From: DASXUG01 sp036504995
Lineage (GTDB): Bacteria; Pseudomonadota; Gammaproteobacteria; Burkholderiales; Methylophilaceae
NCBI GenBank assembly: GCA_036504995.1
Contig: DASXUG010000012.1
Span: forward strand, 186,001-250,000
Reading direction: 5' to 3'
Length of the DNA stretch: 64,000 nucleotides
In this document: positions 18,275-25,988 of the stretch, one piece after another
How positions within the stretch are numbered: the first letter of the stretch is position 1
Layout of the letters: each line of letters begins with the position of its first letter
Notes under the pieces: generated by a model
The model's input: the letters and a program-made list of their open reading frames with translations, nothing else
What the model was told of the DNA's origin: nothing
Databases searched by the model: none
Made by a program: the position numbers and the translations under genes

Positions 18275-18384
18275 TTCACGACGACGTTAAACATCGTCCC
18301 ACGCTTCTCCTCCCTGAGCGTGGAGCCTTATCTGATGAGGCTTTTACTCCCCGATTTTAATCCCCTTTAATCGGGGATTTTTTT
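18275..18384 (+). ncRNA. Putative small RNA with an anti-Shine-Dalgarno loop
   Basis: Four consecutive hairpins fill this intergenic stretch. Hairpin 1 is GACGA/TCGTC (18280-18298). Hairpin 2 is a perfect 7-bp stem CCACGCT/AGCGTGG (18299-18305 with 18317-18323) whose 11-base loop carries CTCCTCCC (18307-18314), a perfect complement of the Shine-Dalgarno sequence. Hairpin 3 is AGCCTTAT/ATGAGGCT (18324-18342) with one G-T pair. Hairpin 4 is CCCCGATT/AATCGGGG (18349-18376) followed by A and seven Ts, a textbook terminator. No ORF fits. The CUCCUCCC-in-loop design resembles the CcsR/'Cuckoo' stress RNAs of alphaproteobacteria, but homology is not claimed. The 246 bases from 18385 to the next gene show nothing else I recognise. 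Confidence 0.72.
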
Positions 18385-18630
18385 GTTCGTTAGCTACGTA
18401 AAGGGCTTCAATCAATCAGTAGCTCGAGGTGTCGCTAGTATAAACGTAAACGCATCAAAATGTAAATGATTTGTAATTGATTTGTAAATTTATGGTTATG
18501 TACATTTTTAAAACCTTAGAAATCATCAAAACCAACATGCCCATATAAATTATTGTGCGCGATAGTCAAGTAATTGTTCTGTCAGCACCTTATAATATGC
18601 ACTAATCATTTTTATGCATCTTGAAGTAAC

Positions 18631-19719
18631 ATGAGCCCAATTAAAAAAATCGCGACAGATGATGTTCGTATCAAAGAAATTAAAGAGCTAAGACCGCCCT
18701 CTGATCTGTTAAACGAACTACAAACCAGCGAACAAATTTCAGACAATATTTTAGCGCATCGCAAAGCGATTCACAGCATTTTGCATAATGCAGATGACCG
18801 CCTGTTGGTCATTATTGGCCCTTGCTCAATACACGATTACGATGCAGGCATTGAATACGCAAAACGCTTAATCGAGCAGCACCATCACTTTGCCAAAGAC
18901 CTGCTGATTGTGATGCGCGTGTACTTTGAAAAACCTCGCACCACCGTTGGCTGGAAAGGTTTAATTAACGACCCGTATTTAGATGGCAGCTTTGCCATTA
19001 ATGAAGGCCTGCACTTAGCGCGTAAATTTTTACTAGAGGTCAATGCGCTGGGCATGCCAGCGGCTACCGAATTTTTAGACACTATTACCCCGCAATACAC
19101 GGCGGATTTAGTCACTTGGGGGGCAATTGGTGCGCGCACCACTGAGTCACAAATTCACCGCGAATTAGCTTCAGGCCTATCATGCCCTGTGGGCTTTAAA
19201 AATGGGACAGATGGCAATGTGCGGATTGCAGTAGATGCGATTAAAGCTGCCGCCAGCCCACACCACTTTTTATCAGTGACTAAAGAAGGCCATTCAGCAA
19301 TTGTCTCCACCACTGGCAATGAAGATTGTCACGTGATTTTACGCGGCGGAAAAACGCCAAATTACGACGCAGCCAATATTAACGAGGCCTGTAAGGTGCT
19401 GGCAGATGCGAGCTTAGCTGCGAAGGTGATGGTTGATTGCTCTCACTCAAATAGCTCTCGCCAGTACAAGCTACAAATGCAAGTTGCGGAGAGTGTCGCC
19501 CAACAAATGACGGATGGCGATCAGCGTATTTTCGGGGTTATGGTTGAATCACACCTTAACGAAGGCCGCCAGGACCATGCGCCAGGTTGCACGCTGGAAT
19601 ACGGAAAATCCATTACTGATGCTTGCTTGGGTTGGACAGATAGCTTGGTGTTGCTAGAAAAACTCGCACAAGGTGTGCGCGAGCGTCGTAAAAAACATGA
19701 CGGGAACGGCGAAGAGTAA
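18631..19719 (+). CDS. 3-deoxy-7-phosphoheptulonate (DAHP) synthase, class I
   Basis: A 362-residue enzyme that condenses phosphoenolpyruvate and erythrose 4-phosphate, the first step of the shikimate pathway. It is an AroF/AroG/AroH-type class I protein: LLVIIGPCSIHDYDAGIEYA, MRVYFEKPRTTVGWKGLI, IGARTTESQ HRE and MVDCSHSNS (with the Cys and His metal ligands) are all present, and the length matches. Which amino acid feeds back on it cannot be told. It stands alone after a 535-base gap. Confidence 0.95.
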   Translation: MSPIKKIATDDVRIKEIKELRPPSDLLNELQTSEQISDNILAHRKAIHSILHNADDRLLVIIGPCSIHDYDAGIEYAKRLIEQHHHFAKDLLIVMRVYFEKPRTTVGWKGLINDPYLDGSFAINEGLHLARKFLLEVNALGMPAATEFLDTITPQYTADLVTWGAIGARTTESQIHRELASGLSCPVGFKNGTDGNVRIAVDAIKAAASPHHFLSVTKEGHSAIVSTTGNEDCHVILRGGKTPNYDAANINEACKVLADASLAAKVMVDCSHSNSSRQYKLQMQVAESVAQQMTDGDQRIFGVMVESHLNEGRQDHAPGCTLEYGKSITDACLGWTDSLVLLEKLAQGVRERRKKHDGNGEE

Positions 19720-19773
19720 AGCCTGCAGTGCAGCATAGCAGCGTGGGTTGCAAGTTACCCCAAACTTGTTACC

Positions 19774-20469
19774 CTACAACTGCCAATTAATCGGTGTTTG
19801 ACCATGCTCAGTTAAATATCGATTAATAGCAGAAAATTGATGGTTACCAAAAAATCCGCGATGCGCAGAAAGCGGTGAAGGATGCACTGACTTCAGCACC
19901 AGATGCCTTTTCTCATCAATAAACGCGCCTTTTTTCTGCGCATAACTGCCCCACAACACAAACACCAAACCTTCGCGATGCGCATTCAACGCCGCAATCG
20001 CTACATCGGTAAATGTCTCCCAACCGCGCCCTTGGTGCGAACCTGCTTGCGCTTGTTCCACCGTCAGCGTCGCATTCAGTAACAATACCCCTTGATTTGC
20101 CCAAGGCGTTAAATCACCACTTCGACTCATGCTGATGTTTAAATCAGATGCTATCTCTTTGTAAATATTCATCAGCGAAGGCGGCAAAGCCACACCCTGC
20201 GGCACAGAAAAACTCAGCCCATGTGCCTGAGGTTGTCCTCTATCCTGCCCGTGATAGGGATCTTGCCCAATAATCACCACCCGCACTTGCTCAAATGGCG
20301 TATGGTTAAACGCATTAAAAATTAATGGGCTAGGCGGATAGATGATTTTACCCGACGATTTCTCTTGCTTTAAAAACTCACGCAACCCCTGCATATAAGG
20401 CTTGTCAAACTCATCGCCGATAATGGCTTGCCATGAGGGATGTAACTGACCTTGTTTTTGTTGAGTCAT
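19774..20469 (-). CDS. ung: Uracil-DNA glycosylase, family 1
   Basis: A 231-residue base-excision repair enzyme removing uracil from DNA. The catalytic water-activating motif GQDPYHG, the adjacent AHGLSFSVP, LLLNATLTV and the minor-groove loop HPSPLSAHRGFFG are intact. The ATG at 20469 (MTQQKQGQLHPSW) aligns with the usual Ung start; the upstream in-frame TTG at 20499 is less likely. It is followed on the opposite strand by the DAHP synthase gene, tail to tail. Confidence 0.96.
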   Translation of the reverse strand: MTQQKQGQLHPSWQAIIGDEFDKPYMQGLREFLKQEKSSGKIIYPPSPLIFNAFNHTPFEQVRVVIIGQDPYHGQDRGQPQAHGLSFSVPQGVALPPSLMNIYKEIASDLNISMSRSGDLTPWANQGVLLLNATLTVEQAQAGSHQGRGWETFTDVAIAALNAHREGLVFVLWGSYAQKKGAFIDEKRHLVLKSVHPSPLSAHRGFFGNHQFSAINRYLTEHGQTPINWQL

Positions 20470-20533
20470 TTGTAAGTATTGTTTAATCGTAAAGTCCAAT
20501 TATAAAACGCTTATGGTTAATACGCTTAAAAGA

Positions 20534-21292
20534 TCAACTACTAAGAAATCTCTCAACAAGTGCAATAAATGCTTGTGGTTGTTCTGCATGCACCCAGTGA
20601 CCCGTGGGTAACCTTGCAAATTGGGCTTGGGTAAAGTGAGCTTTGATGTGATCAATATCGTCATCATTTACATAATCACTATACTCGCCACGAATAAACA
20701 AGCAGGGTTTATCATATAACGCTGACTCACATACTGCTTGTTGCATAGCAGGATAATTAGCCTTTAATGCAGCCAAGTTAATTCGCCATGCGAATTGCTC
20801 CCCCGACTTCACCAAGTTCATCAATAGAAATTGTCTGACCGCTGCTTGATTGATGCTACTGCTTAATGCTAAATCAATCTCATTTCGAGAACGTATCGTT
20901 GAAAGGTCTACTGCCATCATGGCATCAATCAAATGGGTATGCGCATCGGCATACGTTCGCATTGCCATATCGACTACCACCAACTTATCAACTCGCTGAG
21001 GAAATTGCGTGGCAAATTGCATAGCGACTTTTCCACCCAGTGAGTGACCTAACAAATGCACAGTATTTAAATTGAGTGCATCACACAGCTCAGCAAGGTC
21101 CTCCGCCATCACGGCGTAATCTTGTTTATCAGTGTGTGGTGAATTGCCATGATTACGCAGATCTACGCTAATCACCTGAAAGTATTGAGCAAAGTGCTTA
21201 GCCACCGTGCCCCAGTTATTGCCAGAGCCAAATAGTCCATGGAGCAAAATCAGTGGCTGGCCCTGGCCTAAGGTTTGATAATGTAATTGCAT
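20534..21292 (-). CDS. Alpha/beta-hydrolase, YbfF-like esterase
   Basis: A 252-residue cytoplasmic alpha/beta-hydrolase. The oxyanion segment ILLHGLFGSGNNWG, the nucleophile elbow LGHSLGGKVAM (Ser near residue 96), Asp in the IRGEYSDYV region and the C-terminal TGHWVHAEQP with the catalytic His form a full triad. The spacing and the FGSGNNWG/ DLRNHG signatures match the YbfF acyl-thioesterase/esterase group. The natural substrate is unknown. It lies upstream of ung, 64 bases apart on the same strand. Confidence 0.88.
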   Translation of the reverse strand: MQLHYQTLGQGQPLILLHGLFGSGNNWGTVAKHFAQYFQVISVDLRNHGNSPHTDKQDYAVMAEDLAELCDALNLNTVHLLGHSLGGKVAMQFATQFPQRVDKLVVVDMAMRTYADAHTHLIDAMMAVDLSTIRSRNEIDLALSSSINQAAVRQFLLMNLVKSGEQFAWRINLAALKANYPAMQQAVCESALYDKPCLFIRGEYSDYVNDDDIDHIKAHFTQAQFARLPTGHWVHAEQPQAFIALVERFLSS

Positions 21293-21393
21293 AGGGGAGT
21301 TATCAAGAATTTAAGTGTACTATCGGCCTTACAACCGCCAACCCTAGAAGGCTGAGTGAATTTCCTAAGTTACCCAACCCGCCTGTTTTAATC

Positions 21394-22020
21394 TTATTCG
21401 ATACCTAATAACTCAACTTCAAATATCAGCGTCGCATCTGGGCCAATCACAGGGCCACTACCGTTTGCACCATAAGCTAATTGAGATGGAATAACCAACT
21501 CAAACTTACTACCCACCTGCATCAACTGCAGGCCTTCAACCCATCCAGCAATCACACCAGTCACAGGAAAAACGATAGGCTCACCGCGGTCATAAGAGCT
21601 ATCAAACACCGTACCATCAATGAGCGTGCCTTTGTAATGCACTTTCACACTATCACTTCTTGCTGGTTTTGCACCATTGCCAGCCACCAGTGATTTATAT
21701 TGCAGGCCACTATTTGTGGTGATTACACCCTCTTTTTTGCCGTTTTCAGCCAAGTAAGCAGCACCTTCAGTCTTGTTTTTTGCAGCCTGGCCAGCCTGAG
21801 CCGCCATTTGTTTTTCCTGACTCACCTGTTGAACTTCTTCAACGGTACTTCTTTTCTCTGCATCTGATAAGCGCGACGGATTGCCCGCCGTCACATCATT
21901 AATAGCCAGTGCGATTGCGTCTGTATCTAATTCAAGGCCATCATTTTGGAGCTGACGAGCCATGTTTTCACCAATGATATAACTTAAGCGTTGAGTTAAG
22001 GTGTCTAAGGTATTTGCCAT
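21394..22020 (-). CDS. FKBP-type peptidyl-prolyl cis-trans isomerase
   Basis: A 208-residue protein of the FkpA/FklB type: an N-terminal helical dimerisation arm (residues 1-95; LSYIIGENMARQL, then a Gln/Ala-rich coiled stretch) followed by an FKBP domain (residues about 100-208) with VKVHYKGTLIDGTVFDSSYDRGEP and VIPSQLAYGANG. No signal peptide is visible, so FklB-like and cytoplasmic is more likely than FkpA. It is separated from groEL by a bidirectional terminator. Role: proline isomerisation and chaperoning. Confidence 0.92.
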   Translation of the reverse strand: MANTLDTLTQRLSYIIGENMARQLQNDGLELDTDAIALAINDVTAGNPSRLSDAEKRSTVEEVQQVSQEKQMAAQAGQAAKNKTEGAAYLAENGKKEGVITTNSGLQYKSLVAGNGAKPARSDSVKVHYKGTLIDGTVFDSSYDRGEPIVFPVTGVIAGWVEGLQLMQVGSKFELVIPSQLAYGANGSGPVIGPDATLIFEVELLGIE

Positions 22021-22113
22021 TATGTTGTTTCTTTCGTTAATTGAGGATAGTAAAACTTTTTAATACAAATATATGAATGACGTAACGCATTATTATGACG
22101 GAAATAATAGGTA

Positions 22114-22143
22114 AAACAAAACCCGCCTAAGCGGGTTTTGTTT
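22114..22143. terminator. Bidirectional-looking terminator between groEL and the FKBP gene
   Basis: A 13-bp stem, AAACAAAACCCGC with its complement GCGGGTTTTGTTT, with a short CTAA loop, spans 22114-22143. Read on the minus strand it ends in a T-rich tail, suiting termination of groESL transcripts before the FKBP gene. Confidence 0.8.
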
Positions 22144-22160
22144 AAATGCTTATAGATCAT

Positions 22161-22265
22161 TTTGCGTTAAGCAGGAAAGTGAAACAAGGCGCGCAAGCCG
22201 CAGACAATACGATTAGTATGGCAAGGCTTGCGCAACGCAGTATCACTGAACTGCTTAAATGCAAA
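22161..22265. repeat. 105-bp nested palindromic element abutting the groEL stop codon
   Basis: The segment is an imperfect palindrome centred near 22213. The outer arms TTTGCGTTAAGCAG (22161-22174) and CTGCTTAAATGCAAA (22251-22265) pair with small mismatches, the middle arms GCGCAAGCC (22191-22199) and GGCTTGCGC (22225-22233) pair perfectly, and ATAC/GTAT flank the centre. It fills most of the space between the groEL stop (22267) and the terminator. The architecture is that of a MITE or of a neisserial-type small palindromic repeat; there is only one copy in this window. Confidence 0.65.
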
Positions 22266-22266
22266 T

Positions 22267-23916
22267 TTACATCATACCGCCCATGCCGCCCATGCCGCCC
22301 ATACCACCCATATCTCCACCCATTGCTGGAGCGTCGTCTTTAGGTAGTTCTGCGATCATGCAATCTGTAGTTAACATCAAGCCAGCTACAGAAGCCGCAT
22401 TTTGCAATGCTGAACGTGTTACCTTAGTTGGATCTAACACACCCATTTCAACCATGTCGCCATAGGTTTCATTAGCTGCGTTGTAACCGTAGTTGCCTTT
22501 GCCAGCGGCTACGTTGTTTACCACCACTGATGGCTCTGCACCAGCATTTTGAACGATTTGACGTAATGGCTCTTCAACTGCGCGAAGCACGATTTTTACA
22601 CCAGCTTCTTGATCTAAGTTGTCGCCTTTTACTTTTGAGATTGCTGCGATTGCGCGAATCAATGCTACGCCACCACCAGCTACAATACCTTCTTCAACCG
22701 CTGCACGTGTTGCGTGTAATGCATCTTCTACGCGTGCTTTTTTCTCTTTCATTTCGATTTCAGTCGTCGCGCCAACCTTGATCACTGCAACACCGCCAGC
22801 TAATTTAGCTACGCGCTCTTGTAGTTTTTCACGGTCGTAATCGCTTGATGACTCTTCAACTTGTTTTTTGATTTGGTCGATACGTGCTTTGATATTGGTT
22901 TCGTTACCTGCACCGTCAATAATGATGGTGTTTTCTTTACCTACTTCAATGCGTTTTGCTTGACCTAAATCTTCTAACTTAACGTTTTCAAGCTTCAAGC
23001 CTAATTCTTCAGCAATAACTGTACCGCCAGTTAAGATTGCGATATCTTCTAACATCGCTTTACGACGATCACCGAAACCAGGCGCTTTAACTGCGCAAGT
23101 TTTCAAGATACCACGGATATTATTCACAACTAATGTTGCCAGTGCTTCGCCGTCAATATCTTCAGCAATGATTAACAATGGGCGGCCAGCTTTTGCAACT
23201 TGCTCCAATGTTGGTAATAAATCACGGATGTTTGAGATTTTTTTGTCAAATAACAACACGAATGGGCTGTCTAATAATGCGATTTGACGATCTTGGTTGT
23301 TGATGAAGTATGGTGAGAGGTAGCCACGGTCAAACTGCATCCCTTCAACAACATCTAATTCGCTTTCTAAGCCTGAACCATCTTCAACGGTAATCACGCC
23401 TTCTTTACCTACTTTGTCCATCGCATCAGCAATAATTTGGCCGATAGAAGCATCAGAGTTAGCTGAAATAGCACCTACTTGTGCGATTTCTTTGCTGGTT
23501 GTACATGGTTTTGATTGTGTTTTAAGATCAGCAATCGCTGCTGCAACCGCTTTGTCGATACCACGTTTTAAATCCATTGGGTTCATGCCAGCAGCCACAG
23601 ATTTCATACCTTCACGGATAATCGCTTGTGCTAAAACTGTCGCTGTTGTTGTACCGTCACCTGCGATGTCAGAAGTTTTTGAAGCTACTTCTTTCACCAT
23701 TTGTGCGCCCATGTTTTCGAATTTGTCTTTTAATTCGATTTCTTTTGCTACTGAAACACCATCTTTAGTGATAGTAGGTGCGCCATATGAACGCTCTAAC
23801 ACCACATTGCGGCCTTTAGGGCCTAAAGTTACTTTAACTGCGTTAGCTAAAATATTTACACCATTTGTCATTTTTTGACGAACTTCATCGCCAAAACGTA
23901 CGTCTTTTGCTGCCAT
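22267..23916 (-). CDS. groL: Chaperonin GroEL, 60 kDa
   Basis: A 549-residue subunit of the double-ring folding chamber. It has the ATP-site segments VTLGPKGRNVVLE and DGTTTATVLA, the AAVEEGIVAGGG signature and the flexible GGMGGMGGMGGMM C-terminal tail. It follows groES by 57 bases in the standard operon and is the only groEL in the window. Heat-stress control is expected through the CIRCE operator upstream of groES. Confidence 0.99.
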   Translation of the reverse strand: MAAKDVRFGDEVRQKMTNGVNILANAVKVTLGPKGRNVVLERSYGAPTITKDGVSVAKEIELKDKFENMGAQMVKEVASKTSDIAGDGTTTATVLAQAIIREGMKSVAAGMNPMDLKRGIDKAVAAAIADLKTQSKPCTTSKEIAQVGAISANSDASIGQIIADAMDKVGKEGVITVEDGSGLESELDVVEGMQFDRGYLSPYFINNQDRQIALLDSPFVLLFDKKISNIRDLLPTLEQVAKAGRPLLIIAEDIDGEALATLVVNNIRGILKTCAVKAPGFGDRRKAMLEDIAILTGGTVIAEELGLKLENVKLEDLGQAKRIEVGKENTIIIDGAGNETNIKARIDQIKKQVEESSSDYDREKLQERVAKLAGGVAVIKVGATTEIEMKEKKARVEDALHATRAAVEEGIVAGGGVALIRAIAAISKVKGDNLDQEAGVKIVLRAVEEPLRQIVQNAGAEPSVVVNNVAAGKGNYGYNAANETYGDMVEMGVLDPTKVTRSALQNAASVAGLMLTTDCMIAELPKDDAPAMGGDMGGMGGMGGMGGMM

Positions 23917-23973
23917 GTTAAATCTCCTAAATTACTAAATTCTGTTGAATAGGTTTAAAAAAGGTTAGCGTAA

Positions 23974-24264
23974 TTACGCCTCAACCACGCCCATTAAATC
24001 TTCTTCGCGCATCACCAATAGCTCTGTGCCATCGACTTTAACTGTTTGGCCAGCGTATTTACCGAACAACACTTTGTCGCCTACTTTAACGTCGAGCGCA
24101 ATCAATTTACCGCTATCATCTTTTTTACCAGGACCCACTGCAATTACTTCACCTTGATCTGGTTTTTCTGTTGCAGTATCAGGAATCACAATACCTGATG
24201 CAGTCGTACGCACTTCTTCTACACGCTTAACAATTACGCGGTCATGTAAAGGACGAATTTTCAT
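23974..24264 (-). CDS. groS: Co-chaperonin GroES, 10 kDa
   Basis: The 96-residue heptameric lid of GroEL. It shows MKIRPLHDRVIVKR at the start, the mobile loop VRTTASGIVIP and the C-terminal VLGVVEA-like end (LMGVVEA). First gene of the groESL operon, with a GGAGAG ribosome site before the ATG and a well-formed promoter/CIRCE region upstream. Confidence 0.99.
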   Translation of the reverse strand: MKIRPLHDRVIVKRVEEVRTTASGIVIPDTATEKPDQGEVIAVGPGKKDDSGKLIALDVKVGDKVLFGKYAGQTVKVDGTELLVMREEDLMGVVEA

Positions 24265-24329
24265 AAATTACTCTCCATAGTTAACAAATTGCACTTAAAT
24301 AAAAACCAAATTAAAAACAACGAATTCTA

Positions 24330-24358
24330 TCTATATGGTGGTGATAAAGCAGCGTCAA
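24330..24358 (-). promoter_or_regulatory. Sigma70-type promoter of groESL
   Basis: On the minus strand TTGACG (complement of 24353-24358) is followed after 17 bases by TATAGA (complement of 24330-24335), placing a start about 60 bases upstream of groES. The CIRCE operator lies about 10 bases upstream of the -35 box. Confidence 0.6.
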
Positions 24359-24368
24359 AACAAGACTG

Positions 24369-24395
24369 TTAGCACTCAAACCTATAGAGTGCTAA
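24369..24395. promoter_or_regulatory. CIRCE operator (HrcA binding site)
   Basis: TTAGCACTC - N9 - GAGTGCTAA, an exact match to the CIRCE consensus in both arms. It implies an HrcA repressor elsewhere in the genome controlling groESL. Confidence 0.95.
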
Positions 24396-24776
24396 TAATA
24401 GGGGCGATGTTGGATTATTTCAAGTGCAGATGACAATTATTTTCATCGTATTGTAAGCTGCTAAATATGGCAGTAATTTTTGAATAACTTTCCAGTCTTG
24501 GGGTTGGCGTTTTTTAATCAGCGGGCTAGATTCTGTTTTGAAGTGTTTCATAGGCGTAATTTAAGACTCTAGTAAAGGTTGATGAAGTAAAGGTAGATGA
24601 AAAATGCGATTTAATACTGATCACCAACCGCTTTTAACACCCTTTAAATTGTTAGTATGCGCAAAACATGGTATTGACAAGCCTACTCTTAACCATGGTG
24701 TTGCATCATGCTAATCCTTTAATCGTTGTTTATACGAGTGGAGAAGTTTTTAGTTATTTAGATTCAATTAAACGCT
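24396..24776. other. Gene-free stretch upstream of groESL
   Basis: About 380 AT-rich bases between the CIRCE element and the stop of the ovothiol lyase gene. I see no ORF with coding character, no clear terminator for the ovoAB transcript and no repeated element here. Confidence 0.5.
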
Positions 24777-25988
24777 TTAAGACGCCAAGGCGGCTTTTAT
24801 TCGAGTGAGCGCAGCCATCACATTGACTTTTGATGTACCAACATTCATGCGCATAAACCCCTCACCACCCTTACCAAACATAGCGCCAGGCGATAGCCCT
24901 AATTGGGCTTCTTGAATAAATAAACGTTTTAACGCATCGTCATCGAGATTTAATTCTCGACAATCTAGCCAAAGCAGATAGGTGCCTTCTGGGCGAATCA
25001 CCTTTATTGTTGGCAAATGCGTGTTAATAAACGCAATTGCCTCGTCGCAGGTGTTTTGCAAATATGCTATTAGTGCATTTAACCAACCACTATCCTCACG
25101 GTAGGCCGCTTCAAAAGCAACCAGATTAAACGGATTAGTGACAGAAACGCCCATTTTATTCAGGTGCGTTTGAATCGCTTGACGATGTTTGCTATTAGGT
25201 ACAATCAATGCTGAAAGTCCTAGTCCTGGAATGTTAAAAGTTTTACTAGGCGAAACGGCCGTAATAATACTGTGCTGCTCATCAGGATACGATGATGGTA
25301 TGGGCTCAGACTCGATTGCCAAACGACTGAGCGTTAGATGTTTCGCGTTTGCGTAAACCAAATCAGCATGAATTTCATCGGATAAAATAATCAAATCGTG
25401 CTTTTTGGCGATGGCTAACAATTTCAGCAGCTCATCTTTCGTCCAAACACGCCCAACTGGGTTATGCGGCGAGCAAAGCAGGAGCAACTCTGCATCTTTA
25501 GCACAGGTATCAAGTTGTTCAAAATCCATTTCATAATGCGAATGACCAGTAACGTCGTTTTGTACCGCTAATGGGTTTTCAATTAAACGACGATTTTGAT
25601 TGGTTACTGCAGAAAAAAAAGGAAAATAAACAGGTGGCTGCACAATCACACCCGCATTTTCTGCAGTTAACGCCGCCACGACTAAATTTAAAGAAGGTAC
25701 CACACCAGGCGTGAGCACAATCCACTCACGCTTCACTTGCCATTGATGCTTTGCAAGTAGCCAATCCATGAGTGCTGCATAGAGGCTTTCAGGCGCTATG
25801 CTGTAGCCAAAAACAGGATGGTTTGCTCTAGCTTGTAGTGCTTTTGTGATCGCTTCTGGAACCGCAAAATCCATATCTGCTACCCACATCGGCATGACAT
25901 CGTTTGTACCAAATGTGACTAATCTGCCGTCATATTTGAGTGATTGCGTACCCTCGCGTGCAATAATCTGGTCAAATGGGTTGCTCAA
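24777..25988 (-). CDS. ovoB: PatB/MalY-type PLP-dependent C-S lyase, probable OvoB
   Basis: A fold-type I PLP enzyme of about 403 residues. Signatures include MPMWVADMDFAVP, VLTPGVVPSLN, CSPHNPVGRVW, LSDEIHADLVY and SPSKTFNIPG with the PLP lysine (Lys249 with the start used here). This matches PatB/MalY cystathionine lyases. Because it overlaps the ovoA stop by four bases (TTGA) it most likely cleaves the C-S bond of the OvoA product to 5-thiohistidine, the OvoB step of ovothiol synthesis. The TTG at 25988 is chosen because it makes the typical SNPFDQIIAREGT start and has GGGA upstream; an alternative TTG lies at 26003. General cysteine/cystathionine lyase is the alternative. Confidence 0.82.
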   Translation of the reverse strand: MSNPFDQIIAREGTQSLKYDGRLVTFGTNDVMPMWVADMDFAVPEAITKALQARANHPVFGYSIAPESLYAALMDWLLAKHQWQVKREWIVLTPGVVPSLNLVVAALTAENAGVIVQPPVYFPFFSAVTNQNRRLIENPLAVQNDVTGHSHYEMDFEQLDTCAKDAELLLLCSPHNPVGRVWTKDELLKLLAIAKKHDLIILSDEIHADLVYANAKHLTLSRLAIESEPIPSSYPDEQHSIITAVSPSKTFNIPGLGLSALIVPNSKHRQAIQTHLNKMGVSVTNPFNLVAFEAAYREDSGWLNALIAYLQNTCDEAIAFINTHLPTIKVIRPEGTYLLWLDCRELNLDDDALKRLFIQEAQLGLSPGAMFGKGGEGFMRMNVGTSKVNVMAALTRIKAALAS

